Shown one piece after another: positions 33,445-45,797 of a stretch of DNA of 64,000 bases (the stretch's first letter is position 1; each line of letters starts with the position of its first letter). The stretch is from the NCBI GenBank assembly GCA_036365145.1, contig JAEOAD010000052.1:16475501-16539500 (forward strand), in the 5' to 3' direction. The notes under the pieces were generated by a model. That model did no database searches. It had not been told where the DNA came from and saw only the letters and a program-made list of their open reading frames with translations. The translations under genes and the position numbers were made by a program. This DNA is from Orientallactaga sibirica (lineage: Eukaryota > Chordata > Mammalia > Rodentia > Dipodidae).

Positions 33445-36400
33445 TGACCAAGTACACTTTATTCCAGAGATGCAAGGATGGCTCAACATACACAAATTGA
33501 AAAATGTAATACACTATATAAATGGACTGAAGGACAAAAATCACATGATCATCTCATTAGATGCAGAAAAAGCATTTGACAAAATCCAACATCCCTTCAT
33601 GATAAAAGTCCTACAGAGACCGGGACTAGAAGAAACATATCTTAACATAATAAAGGCTGTTTATGACAAACCCACAGCCAACATAATACTAAATGGAGAA
33701 AAACTTGACGCTTTTCCACTAAAATCAGGAACAAGACAAGGGTGTCCACTGTCCCTACTTTTATTTAATGTAGTACTGGAAGTCTTAGACATAGCAATAA
33801 GGCAAGAGACCCACATGAAAGGGATACAAATTGGAAAGAAAGAGATTAAATTATCATTATTTGCAGATGACATGATTCTATACATAAAGGACCCTAAAGA
33901 CTACCAGCTAGAGCTAATAAACACCTATAGCCATGTAGCAGGGTACAAAATAAACACACAGAAATCAGTAACCTTCCTATATGTTAGCAACAAACACAAA
34001 GAGGATGAAATCAGAGAATAACTCCCATTCACAATTGCTTCAAAAAATAAATAAATAAAGTACCTTGGGATAAACCTAACCAAGGAAGTGATGAATCTCT
34101 ACAATGAAAACTTTAAAACATTCAAGTGAGACATTGCAGAAGACATTAGGAAATGGAAAGACATCCCTTGGTCTTGGATTGGAAGAATCAATATTGTGAA
34201 AATGGCAATCTTACCAAAAGCAATCTACACATTTAATGCAAACCCCATCAAAATTCCAATGGCATTCTTCGCTGAAATAGAAAAAACAATCCAAAAATTC
34301 ATTTGGAAGCACAAAAAGCTTCGAATATCTAAAACAATTTTGAGCAACAAAAATAAGGCTGGTGGTATCACCATACCTGATTTTAACCTATATTACAGAG
34401 CCATGGTAACAAAAACAGCATGGTACTGGCACAAAAAGAGACATGGAGATCAATGGAACAGAATAAAGGACCCTGATGTAAATCTGAGTTGCTATAGACA
34501 CATGATCTTTGACAAAAATGCCAAAAAATACTCATTGGAGAAAAGACAGCCTTTTCAGCAAATGGTGCTGGGAAAACTGGATATGTATCTGTAGAAGGAT
34601 GAAAATAGATCCTTATCTCTCTCTGTGCACAAGAATTAAGTCCAAATGGATCAAAGACCTTAATATCAGACCAGAAACTCTGAAACTGCTAGAGGAAAAA
34701 GTAGGGGAAACCCTTCAACATATTGGTCTTAGCCAAGACTTTCTGAATATAACCCCATTTGCTCAAAAAATAAAACCACAGATCAACCACTGGGACCTCA
34801 TGAAATTACAAAGCTTTTGTACAGCTAAGGGCACTGTGAATAGAGCAAAGAGGCAACCTACAGAATGGGAGAAAATCTTTGCCATCTATACATCTGACAG
34901 AGGATTAATAAAGAACTCAAAAATTAAATAATAAGAAATCAAACAATTAAAAAATGGACTATGGAGCTAGGTATGGTGGCACACGCCTTTAATCCTAGCA
35001 CTTGGGAGGGAGAGGTAGGAGGATCACCATATGTTCAAGGATAGAGTGAGACCATACCTTACAAAAGCAAACAAAAAAAGGGGGCTATGGAACTAAATAG
35101 AGAGTTCTCAGAAGAAGAAACACAGGTGGCATATAAACATCTAAAAAAAATGTTCTATATCCCTAGTCATCAGGGAAATGCAAATTAAAACTACTTAGAG
35201 ATTCCATCTCACTCCTGTCAAATTGGCTACTATCATGAAAACAAATGACCATAATGCTGGCAAGGATGTGGAAAAAGAGGAACCCTTCTACACTGTTGGT
35301 GGGAATGCAATCTGATCCAGCCATTGTGGAAATCAGTGTGGAGGTTCCTAAGACAGCTAAAAATAGATCTACCATATGACCCAGCTATACCACTCCTAGG
35401 CATATATCCTAAGTTCTTGTCTCACTACCTTAGAGGTTCTTGCTCAACCATGTTTATTGCCACTCTATTCACAATAGCTAGGAAATGGAACCAGCCTAGA
35501 TGTCCCTCAACTAATGAGTGGATAATGAAGATGTGGCACATTTACACAATGGAGTTCTACTCAGCAGTAAAGAGAAATGAAGTTTTGAAATTTGCTGGAA
35601 AATGGATGGATCTGGAAAGGATTATACTTAGTGAGGTAACCCAGGCCCAGAAAGCCAAATGTCACATGTTCTCTCTCATATGTGGATCATAGCTACAAAT
35701 GATTGGACTTCTATGTGAGTAAAAATAAAACTCAGTAGCAGAAGCCATAAGCTAGAAAGGGGATTCAAAGGGAATAGAAAGGGATGGAGTGGGACTTAAT
35801 AGGATGATATTGTATATATGTAAGTAGAAGAACAAATTAATGAGGGTGAAAAGGCCTAAGTGAGGTCAGGAGAAGAGATTGTGTAAAGGAAAGGTGAAGG
35901 GAGGGCTAATCAAAATCTAAGAGGATATAAATAAGTCATATAGAAACCTATTTTTCTGGACAATGGAACACTCAGAAGCCATAGATGGTTACTAGAAACT
36001 TTTCAGTGCCAGGGATGGGATACCTTCCAATGAGTTGTTGGCCGGGGAGGTCACAGATACCCCCCAAAACATTATAGGCCATTGCCAAGGCCCTTGATTT
36101 CCCACCAGGAATAGTTGGTAAGACCCTGTTGCTGAAGACTCCACATACTTGGGCTGCAAGGTCACTGAGAAATCCTGCTGGAGCTGAGCTGAAAGCCTCC
36201 TCCATGTGGACCAGCTGACAGAAAGCTGGAAAAAGCTATGCTGCATGCAGTTCAACGGGAGAGAGAAAACACCAACGAAGATACATAACAGTGGACATTG
36301 CAAGCTTTAAATTTGGCCAAATGTTGAAAACCTATAACAAGGGTAGTCATGAGCCCTAGGGTTGTAATGTCTGCTGGTGTCTCACTAAATATATATACTA

Positions 36401-36895
36401 TGCTCACCAAACTGCCCACTTCTCTTAATGTCCACACTCATATATTAATGCTACTCTTACTTTTGGTTAGAGAAGCTTCTCTTTTCAGGTGGTGGTGACC
36501 TTGGGATGACACAGAAGGCACCATGGTGCTGAGAAGAAGGGACAGAGGAGTGCTCATCACTGAAACATCTCAAACCCACCTTCCAAGGCTCAGGGTCCAT
36601 TATGGAAGAGCTGGCAGAAATAATGTAAGAGCCAAAGGAAGGGTAAGACTCCTTACAATGTGCTCCTCCAGACAAAAAATGGCCTGGATATCCATGACCT
36701 CACAGTGCCTGAAACAACCTACACAAGACCATCATAATAGGCAGAAAAGATGGTGACATCAAAATTAAAAGAGAGACTGATTGAGAGGGGGAGGGCTTAT
36801 GATGGAGAGTGGAATTGCAAAGGGGAAAGTGGGGGCAGGGAGGGAAGTATCATGGAATATTGTCTACAATTAAGGAAGTTGTCAATAAAAATGAA

Positions 36896-36925
<30 letters not shown>
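33445..36925 (+). mobile_element. L1 LINE, 5'-truncated, RT to poly(A)
   Basis: The longest L1 here (about 3.4 kb without insert). It begins inside the ORF2 reverse transcriptase domain. It carries '[15 protein letters not shown]' and the catalytic LFADDM motif at about 33857-33874, then the thumb and C-terminal region and a 1.2 kb 3' UTR, ending with (AAAT)n at 36892-36925. ORF2 is closed by a stop at 34019 and by frame changes near 34590 and after 34930, so it is not active. A B1 interrupts it at 34962-35065. Confidence 0.92.
34962..35065 (+). mobile_element. B1-type SINE inside the L1
   Basis: Internally deleted copy; flanks 'ggactatggagct' and 'gggctatggaact' look like a diverged target duplication. 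Confidence 0.8.
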
Positions 36926-36926
<1 letters not shown>

Positions 36927-36935
36927 CAGACATCG

Positions 36936-37275
36936 GAAGCCGAGCATGGTGGCACACACTTTGTTTTTGTTTTTGTTTTTCAAGGTAGGGTCTCACTCTG
37001 GTCCAGGCTGACTTGGAATTAGCTATGTAGTCTCAGGATGGCCTTGAACTCACGGCAATCCTCCTACCTCTGCCTCCCAAGTGCTGGGATTAAAGGCATG
37101 CGCCACCATGCCCAGCTAGGCACACACTTTTAATCCCAGCACTTGGGAGGCAGACATAGGAGGATTGCTGTGAGTTTGAGGCCACCTTGAGACTATATAG
37201 TGAATTCCAGGTTCCAGGTCAGCCTGGGCTAGAGTGAGATCCTATCTTGAAAAAACAAAAACAAAACCGACATTG
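36936..37275 (+). mobile_element. B1-type SINE split by a reversed B1
   Basis: The plus-strand copy starts 'gaagccgagcatggtggcac', is broken at 'cacacacttt' and resumes at 37121 with the same bases. Confidence 0.88.
36962..37119 (-). mobile_element. B1-type SINE nested in the preceding B1
   Basis: Target duplication 'cacacactttt' on both sides; (TTTTTG)n tail. Confidence 0.88.
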
Positions 37276-37490
37276 GGTTGGAGAGGTGGCTTACCGGTTA
37301 AGGTGCTTGCCTGCAAAACTAAGGAGCCAGGTTCAGTTCCCCAGTACCCACAGAAGCTAGATGCAAATAGTGGTGCATGTATCTAGAGTTCATTTACAGT
37401 GGTTAGGGCTTGCCCATTCATTCTCATTCTCTTTCTCTCTATTGTCTCTCTCTCTTTTCTCTCATAAATAAATATAATTTTTAAAAACAG
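37275..37490 (+). mobile_element. DIP SINE
   Basis: 'gggttggagaggtggcttacc' to 'ctcataaataaatataa'. Confidence 0.85.
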
Positions 37491-37544
37491 ACAGTAACTT
37501 ATTTATTTAAATGTGTCATTTAAAAAAAATTTAAGAGAGAAGGG

Positions 37545-37674
37545 GCTAGAGAGATTGCTTAGTGGTTAAGACACTTGCCTGTGAAACCTAAGGAACCAGA
37601 TTTGATTCCCCAGTACTCACATGGTGCACACATCTGGTATTTGTTTGTAATGGCTGGAGGCCCTGGTGCTCCTG

Positions 37675-37715
<41 letters not shown>

Positions 37716-37740
37716 CAATCAAATAAATAAATAATTTTTT
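37545..37740 (+). mobile_element. DIP SINE, internal deletion
   Basis: 'ggggctagagagattgcttag', lacking part of 'agccagatgcac'; (CT)n about 35 bp. Confidence 0.85.
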
Positions 37741-37755
37741 TTTAATTTTTAAAGG

Positions 37756-37913
37756 GAGCTGGGTGTGGTGGCACACGCCTTTAATCCCAGCACTAGGGAG
37801 GCAGAGGTAGGAGGATCACCGTGAGTTCAAGGCCACCCTGAGACTACATAGTGAATTCCAGGTCAGCCTGGGCTACAGTGAGACCCTATCTCGAAAAAAA
37901 AAAAAAAAAAAAA
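37756..37913 (+). mobile_element. B1-type SINE
   Basis: 'gagctgggtgtggtggcac' to 'accctatctcgaaaa', A20 tail. Confidence 0.9.
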
Positions 37914-37919
37914 TTTAAA

Positions 37920-38070
37920 GGGCTGGAGAGATGGCTTAGCAGTTAAGGCACTTGCCTGCAAAGCCTAAAGACCCAGATTCAATTCCCCAATACCTACATA
38001 AGCCAGATGCACAAGGCGGTGCATGTGTCTGGAGTTCATTTGCAGTGGCTAGATGCCCTGGTGCACCCAT

Positions 38071-38103
<33 letters not shown>

Positions 38104-38110
38104 GTCTCTC

Positions 38111-38153
<43 letters not shown>

Positions 38154-38195
38154 CTGCCTCTTTTTCTCTCTCTCAAATAATAAAATATTTAATTT
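37920..38195 (+). mobile_element. DIP SINE with (CTAT)n
   Basis: CT tract followed by (CTAT)10 at 38112-38152. Confidence 0.88.
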
Positions 38196-38440
38196 TTTGG
38201 AGAGAGACACAGAGAAAGACAGAGAGAGAGGGAGAGGGAGACAGATAGAGAATGAGCATACCAGCAGCCTCTCAGCTGCTGTGAATGAAGTCCAGAGGTG
38301 TGCGCCCCCTTGTGGTCAAGTGCAGCATTGCGCCCTTGTGTCACTTTGCATCTGGCTAAATGTGGGACCTGGAGATTGGAACCGGCATTCTTAGGCTTAG
38401 GAGGCAGGCGCCTTAACTGCTAAGCCATCTCTACAGCCCA
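38196..38440 (-). mobile_element. DIP SINE, 'cccacaaggg' subfamily
   Basis: Reversed; GCGCCCCCTTGTGG at 38302-38315 is an intact CTCF-core-like match on the minus strand. Confidence 0.87.
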
Positions 38441-38454
38441 AAATATTTAATTTT

Positions 38455-38632
38455 TTTAAAAGAGAGAGAGTATGTATGTATGGGTGTGCCAATGCCTCTT
38501 GCTGCTACAAACAAACTCCACATCCATGTGCCACTTTGGGTGTGTGGCTTTATGTGGGGAATGAGGAATCAAACATGGGCTATCAGGCCTTGCAAGCAAG
38601 GACCTTTAACCAATAAGCCATCTCTCTAGCCC
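38455..38632 (-). mobile_element. DIP SINE, diverged
   Basis: 'agagagagagtatgtatgta' to 'gccatctctctagccc'. Confidence 0.8.
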
Positions 38633-38661
38633 TAAAAATGTGTCTTAAAACACTCTCTTGT

Positions 38662-38870
38662 GGGCTGGAGAGATGGCTCAGCAGTTAAGGCACTTGCCTG
38701 CAGAGTCTAACAATCCAAGTTCAATTCCCCAGTACCTATGTAAATCCATATGCACAAAATGGTGCATGCATCTGGAGCACATTTGCAGTGGCTGGAGGCC
38801 CTAGAGTGTCATTTCTCTCTGTTTCTCTTCTATCTCTCTCTGATTGAAAATGAATAAAAATATTTTTTAA
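38662..38870 (+). mobile_element. DIP SINE
   Basis: 'gggctggagagatggctcag' to 'gaatgaataaaaa'. Confidence 0.86.
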
Positions 38871-38882
38871 ACTACTCTCTTG

Positions 38883-39090
38883 GGCTAGGAATGTACTGGA
38901 GGGTTTACCTAGCATGTAGGAGTCCTGGGTTCAATTCCCAGCTCTACATAAATAGGTACAGGTGTTGCATACCTATAATCCCTGCACTCAAGAAATTAAG
39001 GCAGGAGGATGAGAAATTCAAGGTCATTTCCAATGAGATAGAAAATGAGGCCAGTTTGGACTACATGAGATAGATCTAGTCTCAAAAGAA
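38883..39090 (+). mobile_element. B4-type (ID plus B1) SINE
   Basis: ID part 'gggctaggaatgtactgg', 'gggttcaattcccagctc', then a B1-like part from 38955. Confidence 0.65.
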
Positions 39091-39099
39091 AAATACTTT

Positions 39100-39240
39100 T
39101 AAGCTGGGCATGGTGGAGCACACCTTTAATCCCAGCACTTGGGAGGCTGAGGTAGGAGGATTGCTTGAGTTTGAGACTAGCCTGGACTACAGAGTGAGTT
39201 CCAGGTTAGGCTGGGCTAGAGCAAAAACCTGCCAAAACAA
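39100..39240 (+). mobile_element. B1-type SINE
   Basis: 'agctgggcatggtggagcac' to 'gcaaaaacctgcc'. Confidence 0.83.
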
Positions 39241-39451
39241 ATTATTTTTGGAGCCATAAATTATCATGGATGGGCTGAATATTTGAATATCCAAGGAGAA
39301 AGTGGCAGGATCATAGAAACCACAACAAGCTGAAAAGGTAGCACTTACTCACCAGAAATACCCCCGTCTACAAGACCACACTAACTACAAAGTACAGTAA
39401 TGAACATAAGCCATGACAGTTCTTTCCAAGGTACAAAAGGCTTGCAGTTTA

Positions 39452-39610
<159 letters not shown>

Positions 39611-39639
39611 CTATAAACAAGATACAAAAAGGCTCTTGT

Positions 39640-39778
39640 AAACTGGGTGTGGTGGTGCATGCCTTTAATCCCAGCACTTGGGATGCAGAAGTAGGAGGAT
39701 CGCTATGAGGCCACCCTGAGATTACATAGTAAACTCCAGGTCAGCTTGGGCTAGAGTGAGACCCTACCATGAAAAACC
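39640..39778 (+). mobile_element. B1-type SINE, 30 bp from exon 6
   Basis: 'actgggtgtggtggtgcatg' to 'accctaccatgaaaaacc', feeding into the purine tract. Confidence 0.85.
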
Positions 39779-40089
39779 AAAAAAGAAAGAAAAGAAAAGA
39801 AAAGAAAAGAAAAGAAAAGAAAAGAAAAGAAAAGAAAAGAAAAGAAAAGAAAAGAAAAGAAAAGAAAAGAAAAGAAAAGAAAAGAAAAGAAGGAAGGAAG
39901 GAAGGAAGGGAAGGAAGGGAAGGGAAGGGAAGGAAGGGAAGGGAAGGGAAGGGAAAAAGGGAAAAGGGAAGGAAAAGGGAAGGGAAGGGAAAAAGAAGGG
40001 GAAAAAGAAAAGAAAAGAAAAGAAAAGAAAAGAAAAGAAAAGAAAAGAAAAGAAAAGAAAAGAAAAGAAAAGAAAAGAAAAGAAAAAAG
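39779..40089 (+). repeat. 311-nt pure polypurine tract
   Basis: Only A and G: (AAAAG)n at 39781-39890, (GGAA)/(GGGAA) at 39890-40000, (AAAAG)n at 40005-40085. It grew from a B1 tail. Long open frames across it are low-complexity artefacts. Confidence 0.97.
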
Positions 40090-40280
40090 TGCCGGGCGTG
40101 GTGGCGCACGCCTTTAATCCCAGCACTCGGGAGGCAGAGGTAGGAGGATCGCTGAGAGTTCGAGGCCACCCTGAGACTACATAGTTAATTCCAGGTCAGC
40201 CTGGACCAGAGTGAGACCCTACCTCGCAAAAACCAAAAAAAAAAAAAAGAAAAAAGAAAGGAAAGGAAAGGAAAAATAAA
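40090..40280 (+). mobile_element. B1-type SINE, young-looking
   Basis: 'tgccgggcgtggtggcgcac' retains CpGs; (GGAAA)n tail to 40276. Confidence 0.9.
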
Positions 40281-40319
40281 GGGCCTTGTATCTGCTTCAG
40301 CTGGGCAGGTCCCACCAGT

Positions 40320-40490
40320 TATCAAAGAACTGTTGGAGTTAGGAAGATAGTTCAGTTGGTGAAGAGCTTGTCTTGTCTTGTGAGCATGCATGAGGACCTG
40401 AGTTCAAATCCCCCTGCACACATGTAAAATGCTGGGCATAGCAGTACATACCTGTACTCTCAGTGCTTGGGAGACAAAAATAGGGAATCC
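40320..40490 (+). mobile_element. Old B2/B3-type SINE
   Basis: 'agttaggaagatagttcagt' and 'gacctgagttcaaatccccc', then a B1-like stretch. Confidence 0.6.
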
Positions 40491-40500
40491 CTAAGGCTTA

Positions 40501-40902
<402 letters not shown>

Positions 40903-40959
40903 CTAAGCACACCCACACTGGCCACCTCTCATCAGAATCGGCAAACACTAGGAGTTAAG

Positions 40960-41070
40960 CCAGGTATAATGGCACATATCTGTAATTCCTGCACTTGAGA
41001 GACTGAGGCAGAAGTACCTCTAGTTCAAGGCTAACCTGGGCTACAGAGCAAACAGAAAGACATCTTGTAC
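40960..41070 (+). mobile_element. B1-type SINE, diverged
   Basis: 'agccaggtataatggcacat' to 'gggctacagagc'. Confidence 0.7.
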
Positions 41071-41114
41071 TTGTGCACTGGAAGATTCATTACTGTTAAA
41101 AATTTCTATGTCGG

Positions 41115-41261
41115 GGCTGGACAGATGACTTAGCCATTAAGGTGCTTGCTTGCAAAGCCAAAGGACCCAGGTTTGATTCCCCAGGATTCACATAAGCCAG
41201 ATACTCAAGGTGGTACATGTGTCTGGAGTTTTTTTGCAGGGGCTAGAGGCCCTGGCATGCC

Positions 41262-41318
<57 letters not shown>

Positions 41319-41345
41319 CTTTCTCACAAATAAATAAATAATAAA
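41115..41345 (+). mobile_element. DIP SINE with (CT)n
   Basis: 'gggctggacagatgacttag'; CT tract about 50 bp. Confidence 0.88.
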
Positions 41346-41377
41346 CTATTTAAAAACTAACTAAATAAATGTCTATA

Positions 41378-41538
41378 TGGCCAGGCATGGTGGTGCATGC
41401 CTTTAATCATAACACTCAAAAGGCTGAGGTAGGAGGATCACTGTGAGTTTGATGCCAATCTGAGACTACCATAGTGAATTCCAAGCCATCCTGGGTTAGA
41501 TCAAGACCCTACCTCAAAAAAAAAAAAAAAAAAAAAGC
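41378..41538 (+). mobile_element. B1-type SINE
   Basis: 'ggccaggcatggtggtgcat' to 'agaccctacctcaaaa'. Confidence 0.87.
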
Positions 41539-41692
41539 AGCCAGGCATAGTAATGCTCACCTCTAATCCTAGCACTCAGGGGCAGAAGTAGGAGGATTGC
41601 CATAAGTTCAAGGCCACCTTGAGACTACATAGTGAATACCAGCTCAGTCTCAGCTAGAGTAAGTCCCTACCTCAAACAACTAAAAAAAAATG
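41539..41692 (+). mobile_element. B1-type SINE
   Basis: Directly follows the previous copy: 'agccaggcatagtaatgctc' to 'tccctacctcaaac'. Confidence 0.84.
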
Positions 41693-41721
41693 TCTATGTG
41701 ATCAAAATTATTCTGCAGACT

Positions 41722-41850
41722 CCGGCTGGAGAGAGGGCTCAGCAGTTAAGGTGCTTGTCTGTAAAGTCTAATGACCTGGGTTCAATTTCCCAGTACCCAT
41801 GTAAAGCCAGATGCACAAAGTGGAGCATGTGTCTGGAGTTTATTTTCAAT
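41722..41850 (+). mobile_element. DIP SINE, 3'-truncated
   Basis: 'ggctggagagagggctcagc' to 'gtctggagtttattttc'. Confidence 0.82.
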
Positions 41851-41904
41851 ATTAAAACAAAAAAGTATTTTGAAGACTCAATGCAATCCTTATCAAAATA
41901 TATA

Positions 41905-42033
41905 CACCAAGCTGGTGTGGTGGTGTATGCCTTTAATCCCAGCACCCAGGAGGCAGAGGTAGGAGGATTGCCTTGAGTTCAAGGCCACCCTGAGACTCCA
42001 GGTCAGCCTGGGCTAGAGTGAAACCCTACTCCC
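41905..42033 (+). mobile_element. B1-type SINE, internal deletion
   Basis: 'aagctggtgtggtggtgtat' to 'aaaccctactccc'; lacks the 'ctacatagtgaatt' part. Confidence 0.8.
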
Positions 42034-42165
42034 CCAAACCCACATAAATATGATGCACATGGTGGCACATGTGTCTGGAGTTCGTTTTCAGTGGCTAGAG
42101 GCCCTGATGCGCCCATTCATTTCTACTCTCTCAAATAAACAAATGAACAAATAAGTAAATATAAA
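42034..42165 (+). mobile_element. DIP SINE, 3' part
   Basis: 'acccacataaatatgatgca' to 'aaataaacaaatgaac'. Confidence 0.75.
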
Positions 42166-42209
42166 TCAATAATTAAAGGAAAAGTTTAGCACTTGAGTTG
42201 TACAGTAGC

Positions 42210-42725
<516 letters not shown>

Positions 42726-42902
42726 TTAGTTTAATATTTGGCAATAAGTAACTTATTAAGTAACATCCAACAAAAAACAGATGAGCAGAGCTTCTCTCTT
42801 GGAAAGCCAGCACCCAGTCTAAAGAATGGGCTTACATATCTTACATGTTTCTCCTCGTCCCAGAGCCTAAATGGAGATCTTAAATATTTAAAACTTTTGG
42901 AC

Positions 42903-43165
42903 TGTAGAGATGGCTCAGTAGCTAAAGGTGCTTGCTTGCAAAGCCTGACAGCCTAGGTGTGATTCCTTAGTACCCACATAAAGCCAGATGGACAAAGTGG
43001 CCCATGTACCTAGAGTTCATTTGCACCAGCAGGAGGCGGCCCTGGCACACCCATTTGCTCTCTCTGTCTATCATCTATCTATCTATCTATCTGTCTGTCT
43101 TCTATCATCTATCTGCTTCTTTCTCTTTCTCAAATAAATAAAATAAATAAATATTTTTTAAAGTT
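42903..43165 (+). mobile_element. DIP SINE with (ATCT)n
   Basis: 'gactgtagagatggctcagt'; (TCTA)n at 43070-43100. Confidence 0.85.
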
Positions 43166-43184
43166 TAAAAAATAAACTTTCTTA

Positions 43185-43330
43185 GCCAGGCATGGTTAAT
43201 CCCAGAACATGGGAGGCAGAGGTAGAAGGGAAGGATTGCTGTGAGTTTGAGACCCGCCTGGGACTACACAGTGAGTTCCAGGTTAGCCTAGGCTAGAGTG
43301 AGATCTCATCTTGAAAAATAAAAAAAATAT
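43185..43330 (+). mobile_element. B1-type SINE, diverged
   Basis: 'tagccaggcatggttaatcc' to 'gagatctcatcttgaaa'. Confidence 0.8.
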
Positions 43331-43384
43331 TAAAATAAACTTTCTTAATAAATTCCAAGTTGACTTTAAAAATTACCAGATCAG

Positions 43385-43552
43385 TCAGGCGTGGTGGCAC
43401 ATGACTTTATCTCAGCACTTGGTAAGCAGAGATAGGAGAACTGCCATGAGTTCAAGGCTACCCTGAGACTACTAAATAGCTAAATAGTGAATTCCAGGTC
43501 AGCCTGGACTATAGCAAGACCCTACCAAAAAAAAAAAAAAAAAAAAAAAAGA
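43385..43552 (+). mobile_element. B1-type SINE
   Basis: 'agtcaggcgtggtggcacat' to 'agaccctaccaaaa', A25 tail. Confidence 0.86.
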
Positions 43553-43589
43553 TTAACATTGAGGCTATAATACATTATATCAAGAACCA

Positions 43590-43760
43590 TATGGGAGCTG
43601 GGATGTAGTTCAGCTCTGATCCTCCTGCCTCCACCTCCGTAGTGCTAGGATTACCAGTGTGAGTCACCATGCCCAGTTATGGTACTAGAGATTGAACCTA
43701 GGGCTTCGTGCATGCTAGGCCAAGCACTCTACCAATAGAGTGAATTCCGGTCCTAAATTC
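43590..43760 (-). mobile_element. B4-type SINE, old
   Basis: B1-like reversed part 'gatcctcctgcctccacctc' then ID-like 'catgctaggccaagcactct'. Confidence 0.6.
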
Positions 43761-44195
43761 TCATTGAATAAACTCTAATAAATGACTAGTAGAATGTACA
43801 AAAGGGGAAATTCCACTAGTAATAATAATTCTAATAGGAATAGAAAATAGAGAAATCCTTTCAAGAAATTCCAAGGAAGCCCTCTGACAGAGTACAATGA
43901 GAATAGGTGATAAAGAAGATATTAGAGCTGCGATGGAAACCCTTCTGAAAATGAAGGCTAAGACCACAATAATGAATGTCTCCTAATTTTAACAGAGTGT
44001 ACATCATTATTATTGTCTCCAAACAAGAGCACAAACCCCCTTAATGACAGGAGCCACAACTTAACATTCTGTGACGCCTCTTTTTTCCAATGTCTATCCC
44101 TCATCCCATCTTCTAAGCTAGGATATATAATATATATTATAATTTTTCTTCTGGAGTTTTTTTGTCATTGCTGTTTGGTTTAGGTTTTTTCTGTG
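43761..44195. other. DRC1: DRC1 intron 3, unique sequence
   Basis: About 430 bp, AT-rich, nothing recognised. Confidence 0.5.
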
Positions 44196-44199
44196 TGAA

Positions 44200-44527
44200 T
44201 GTGTGTATAAGCATGTTCACTTGTGTGTGGATGCACATGTGTGAGGGTGTGTACATATGGAGACTAGAGGACAATTTCTAGTGTCATTCCTCAGGCACCA
44301 TCAATCTTTTTTCAAACAGGATCTCCCATTAGCCTGCTACTCACCAATTGGGCTAACTGGATCACCATGACGCCCAGGGATCCATTTGTCTCTGCTTCCC
44401 CAGTGCTGGAATTACAAGTGCATGCTACAAACTCTGGCATTTTTAGGTGGGTTCTATGGATTGGACTAAGGTCTTCATGTTTTTCAAGGCAAGCTCTTTA
44501 CTGACTGAGCTATCTCTCCAGCTCTGG
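44200..44527 (-). mobile_element. Rodent B4/B3-type composite SINE
   Basis: 'gagactagaggacaatttct' through 'gactgagctatctctccagc', with a reversed B1-like middle. Same family as 3355-3650. Confidence 0.65.
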
Positions 44528-44544
44528 TTGTGATTGTTTCATTT

Positions 44545-44700
44545 TGTTTTGTTGGGGTTTTTGAGTCAGGGTCTAACTCTAGCCCAGACTGACCTGTAAC
44601 TCAATCTATACAGACCACAATGGCCTCAAACTCATGACTAACCTCCTATCTCAGCCTCCTGAATATTGGGATTAGGATTATACCACACCAAAGAATCCTA
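44545..44700 (-). mobile_element. B1-type SINE, diverged
   Basis: 'gagtcagggtctaactctag' to 'ggattataccacacc'. Confidence 0.75.
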
Positions 44701-44734
44701 GTTTGATTTCTTTTGTTGTTGTTGTTAGTCTTTT

Positions 44735-44885
44735 GCTTGTTTGTTTTTTGACGTAGGGTCTCATTCTAGCCCTGGCTGACCTGGAACTCACTCAGTAGTC
44801 TCAGGGTGGCCTTGAACTCATGGCAATCCTCCTACCTCTGCCTCCCAAGTGCTGGGATTAAAGGCATGCACCACCAAGCCCAGCC
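44735..44885 (-). mobile_element. B1-type SINE
   Basis: 'ttttttgacgtagggtctca' to 'caccaagcccagcc'. Confidence 0.87.
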
Positions 44886-44911
44886 CTAGTTTGGTTTCTT
44901 AAAACAAGGTC

Positions 44912-45122
44912 TGGGCTGGAGAGATTGCTCAGTGGTTAAGGCACTTGCCTGCAAAGTCTAGGGGCCTGAGTTTAATTCCCCAGTGCCCATGTAAAGCCAG
45001 ATGCACAAGGTGGCACATGTGTCTGGAGTTCATTTGTAGTGACTAGAGGTCTTGACATGCCCAATCTCTCCCTCCTTTTTTCTCTTAAGTAAATAATAAA
45101 TAAATAAAATATTTGAAAAAAA
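44912..45122 (+). mobile_element. DIP SINE (first of a cluster of five)
   Basis: 'gggctggagagattgctcag' to 'aaataataaataaataaa'. Confidence 0.87.
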
Positions 45123-45132
45123 AAACAAGGTT

Positions 45133-45291
45133 TGAGTTGGAGAAGTGGCTCAGCAGTTAAGGTACTTGCCTGCAAAGCCTAATGACCTGGGTTTGATTCC
45201 CTAATACCCATGTAAAGCCAGATGCACAAAGTGGTACATTTATCTGGAGTTTGTCTGCAATGGTTAGAGGCCCTAGTGTGCCCATTCTCTC

Positions 45292-45329
<38 letters not shown>

Positions 45330-45352
45330 TGCAAATAAATAAATAACAATAC
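45133..45352 (+). mobile_element. DIP SINE
   Basis: 'gagttggagaagtggctcag'; (CT)n about 35 bp. Confidence 0.87.
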
Positions 45353-45355
45353 TTT

Positions 45356-45510
45356 TTGCCAGGTATGGTGGCACATACCTTTAGTCCCAGCACTTGGGAG
45401 GCAGAGGTAGGAGGAGCACCATGAATCCAAGGCTACCCAGAGACTATATAGTGAATTACATAGTGAATTGGGCTAGAGTAAAACTCTACCTCGAAAAAAG
45501 AAAAAACAAC
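45356..45510 (+). mobile_element. B1-type SINE
   Basis: 'gccaggtatggtggcacata' to 'aactctacctcgaaaa'. 'aacaatacttttt' before it and 'aacaaaaatacttttta' after it suggest a target duplication. Confidence 0.85.
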
Positions 45511-45561
45511 CAGAAAATAAATAAATAACAAAAATACTTTTTAAAAGCAATAAAAGAAAGG

Positions 45562-45780
45562 AATGGAGAGATAGCTCAGCAATTAAGGTGCTTGCCTGCA
45601 AGGCCTTAAGGACCCTGGTTCAATTACCCAGTACCTGCATAAGCCAGATGCACCAGCTAGTGCATGCATCTGGAGTTCATGTACAGTAGCTGGAGGCCCT
45701 GATGTGCCCCTCTCTCTCCCTCTCTCTCTCTCTCCCTCTCTCCCTCTTTCTCTCTCAAATAAAATATAGTTTAAATTTTT
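45562..45780 (+). mobile_element. DIP SINE
   Basis: 'gaatggagagatagctcagc' to 'ctcaaataaaata'. Confidence 0.86.
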
Positions 45781-45797
45781 TTAAAAAATCCAAAAAG

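Noticed and set aside
33440..34931. L1 reverse transcriptase frames as functional genes
   Set aside because: ORF2 is 5'-truncated and broken by stops and frame changes.
39756..40184. Long open frames of Lys/Arg/Glu (plus) and Phe/Leu/Ser (minus)
   Set aside because: Direct translation of the purine tract; low complexity, no coding signal.
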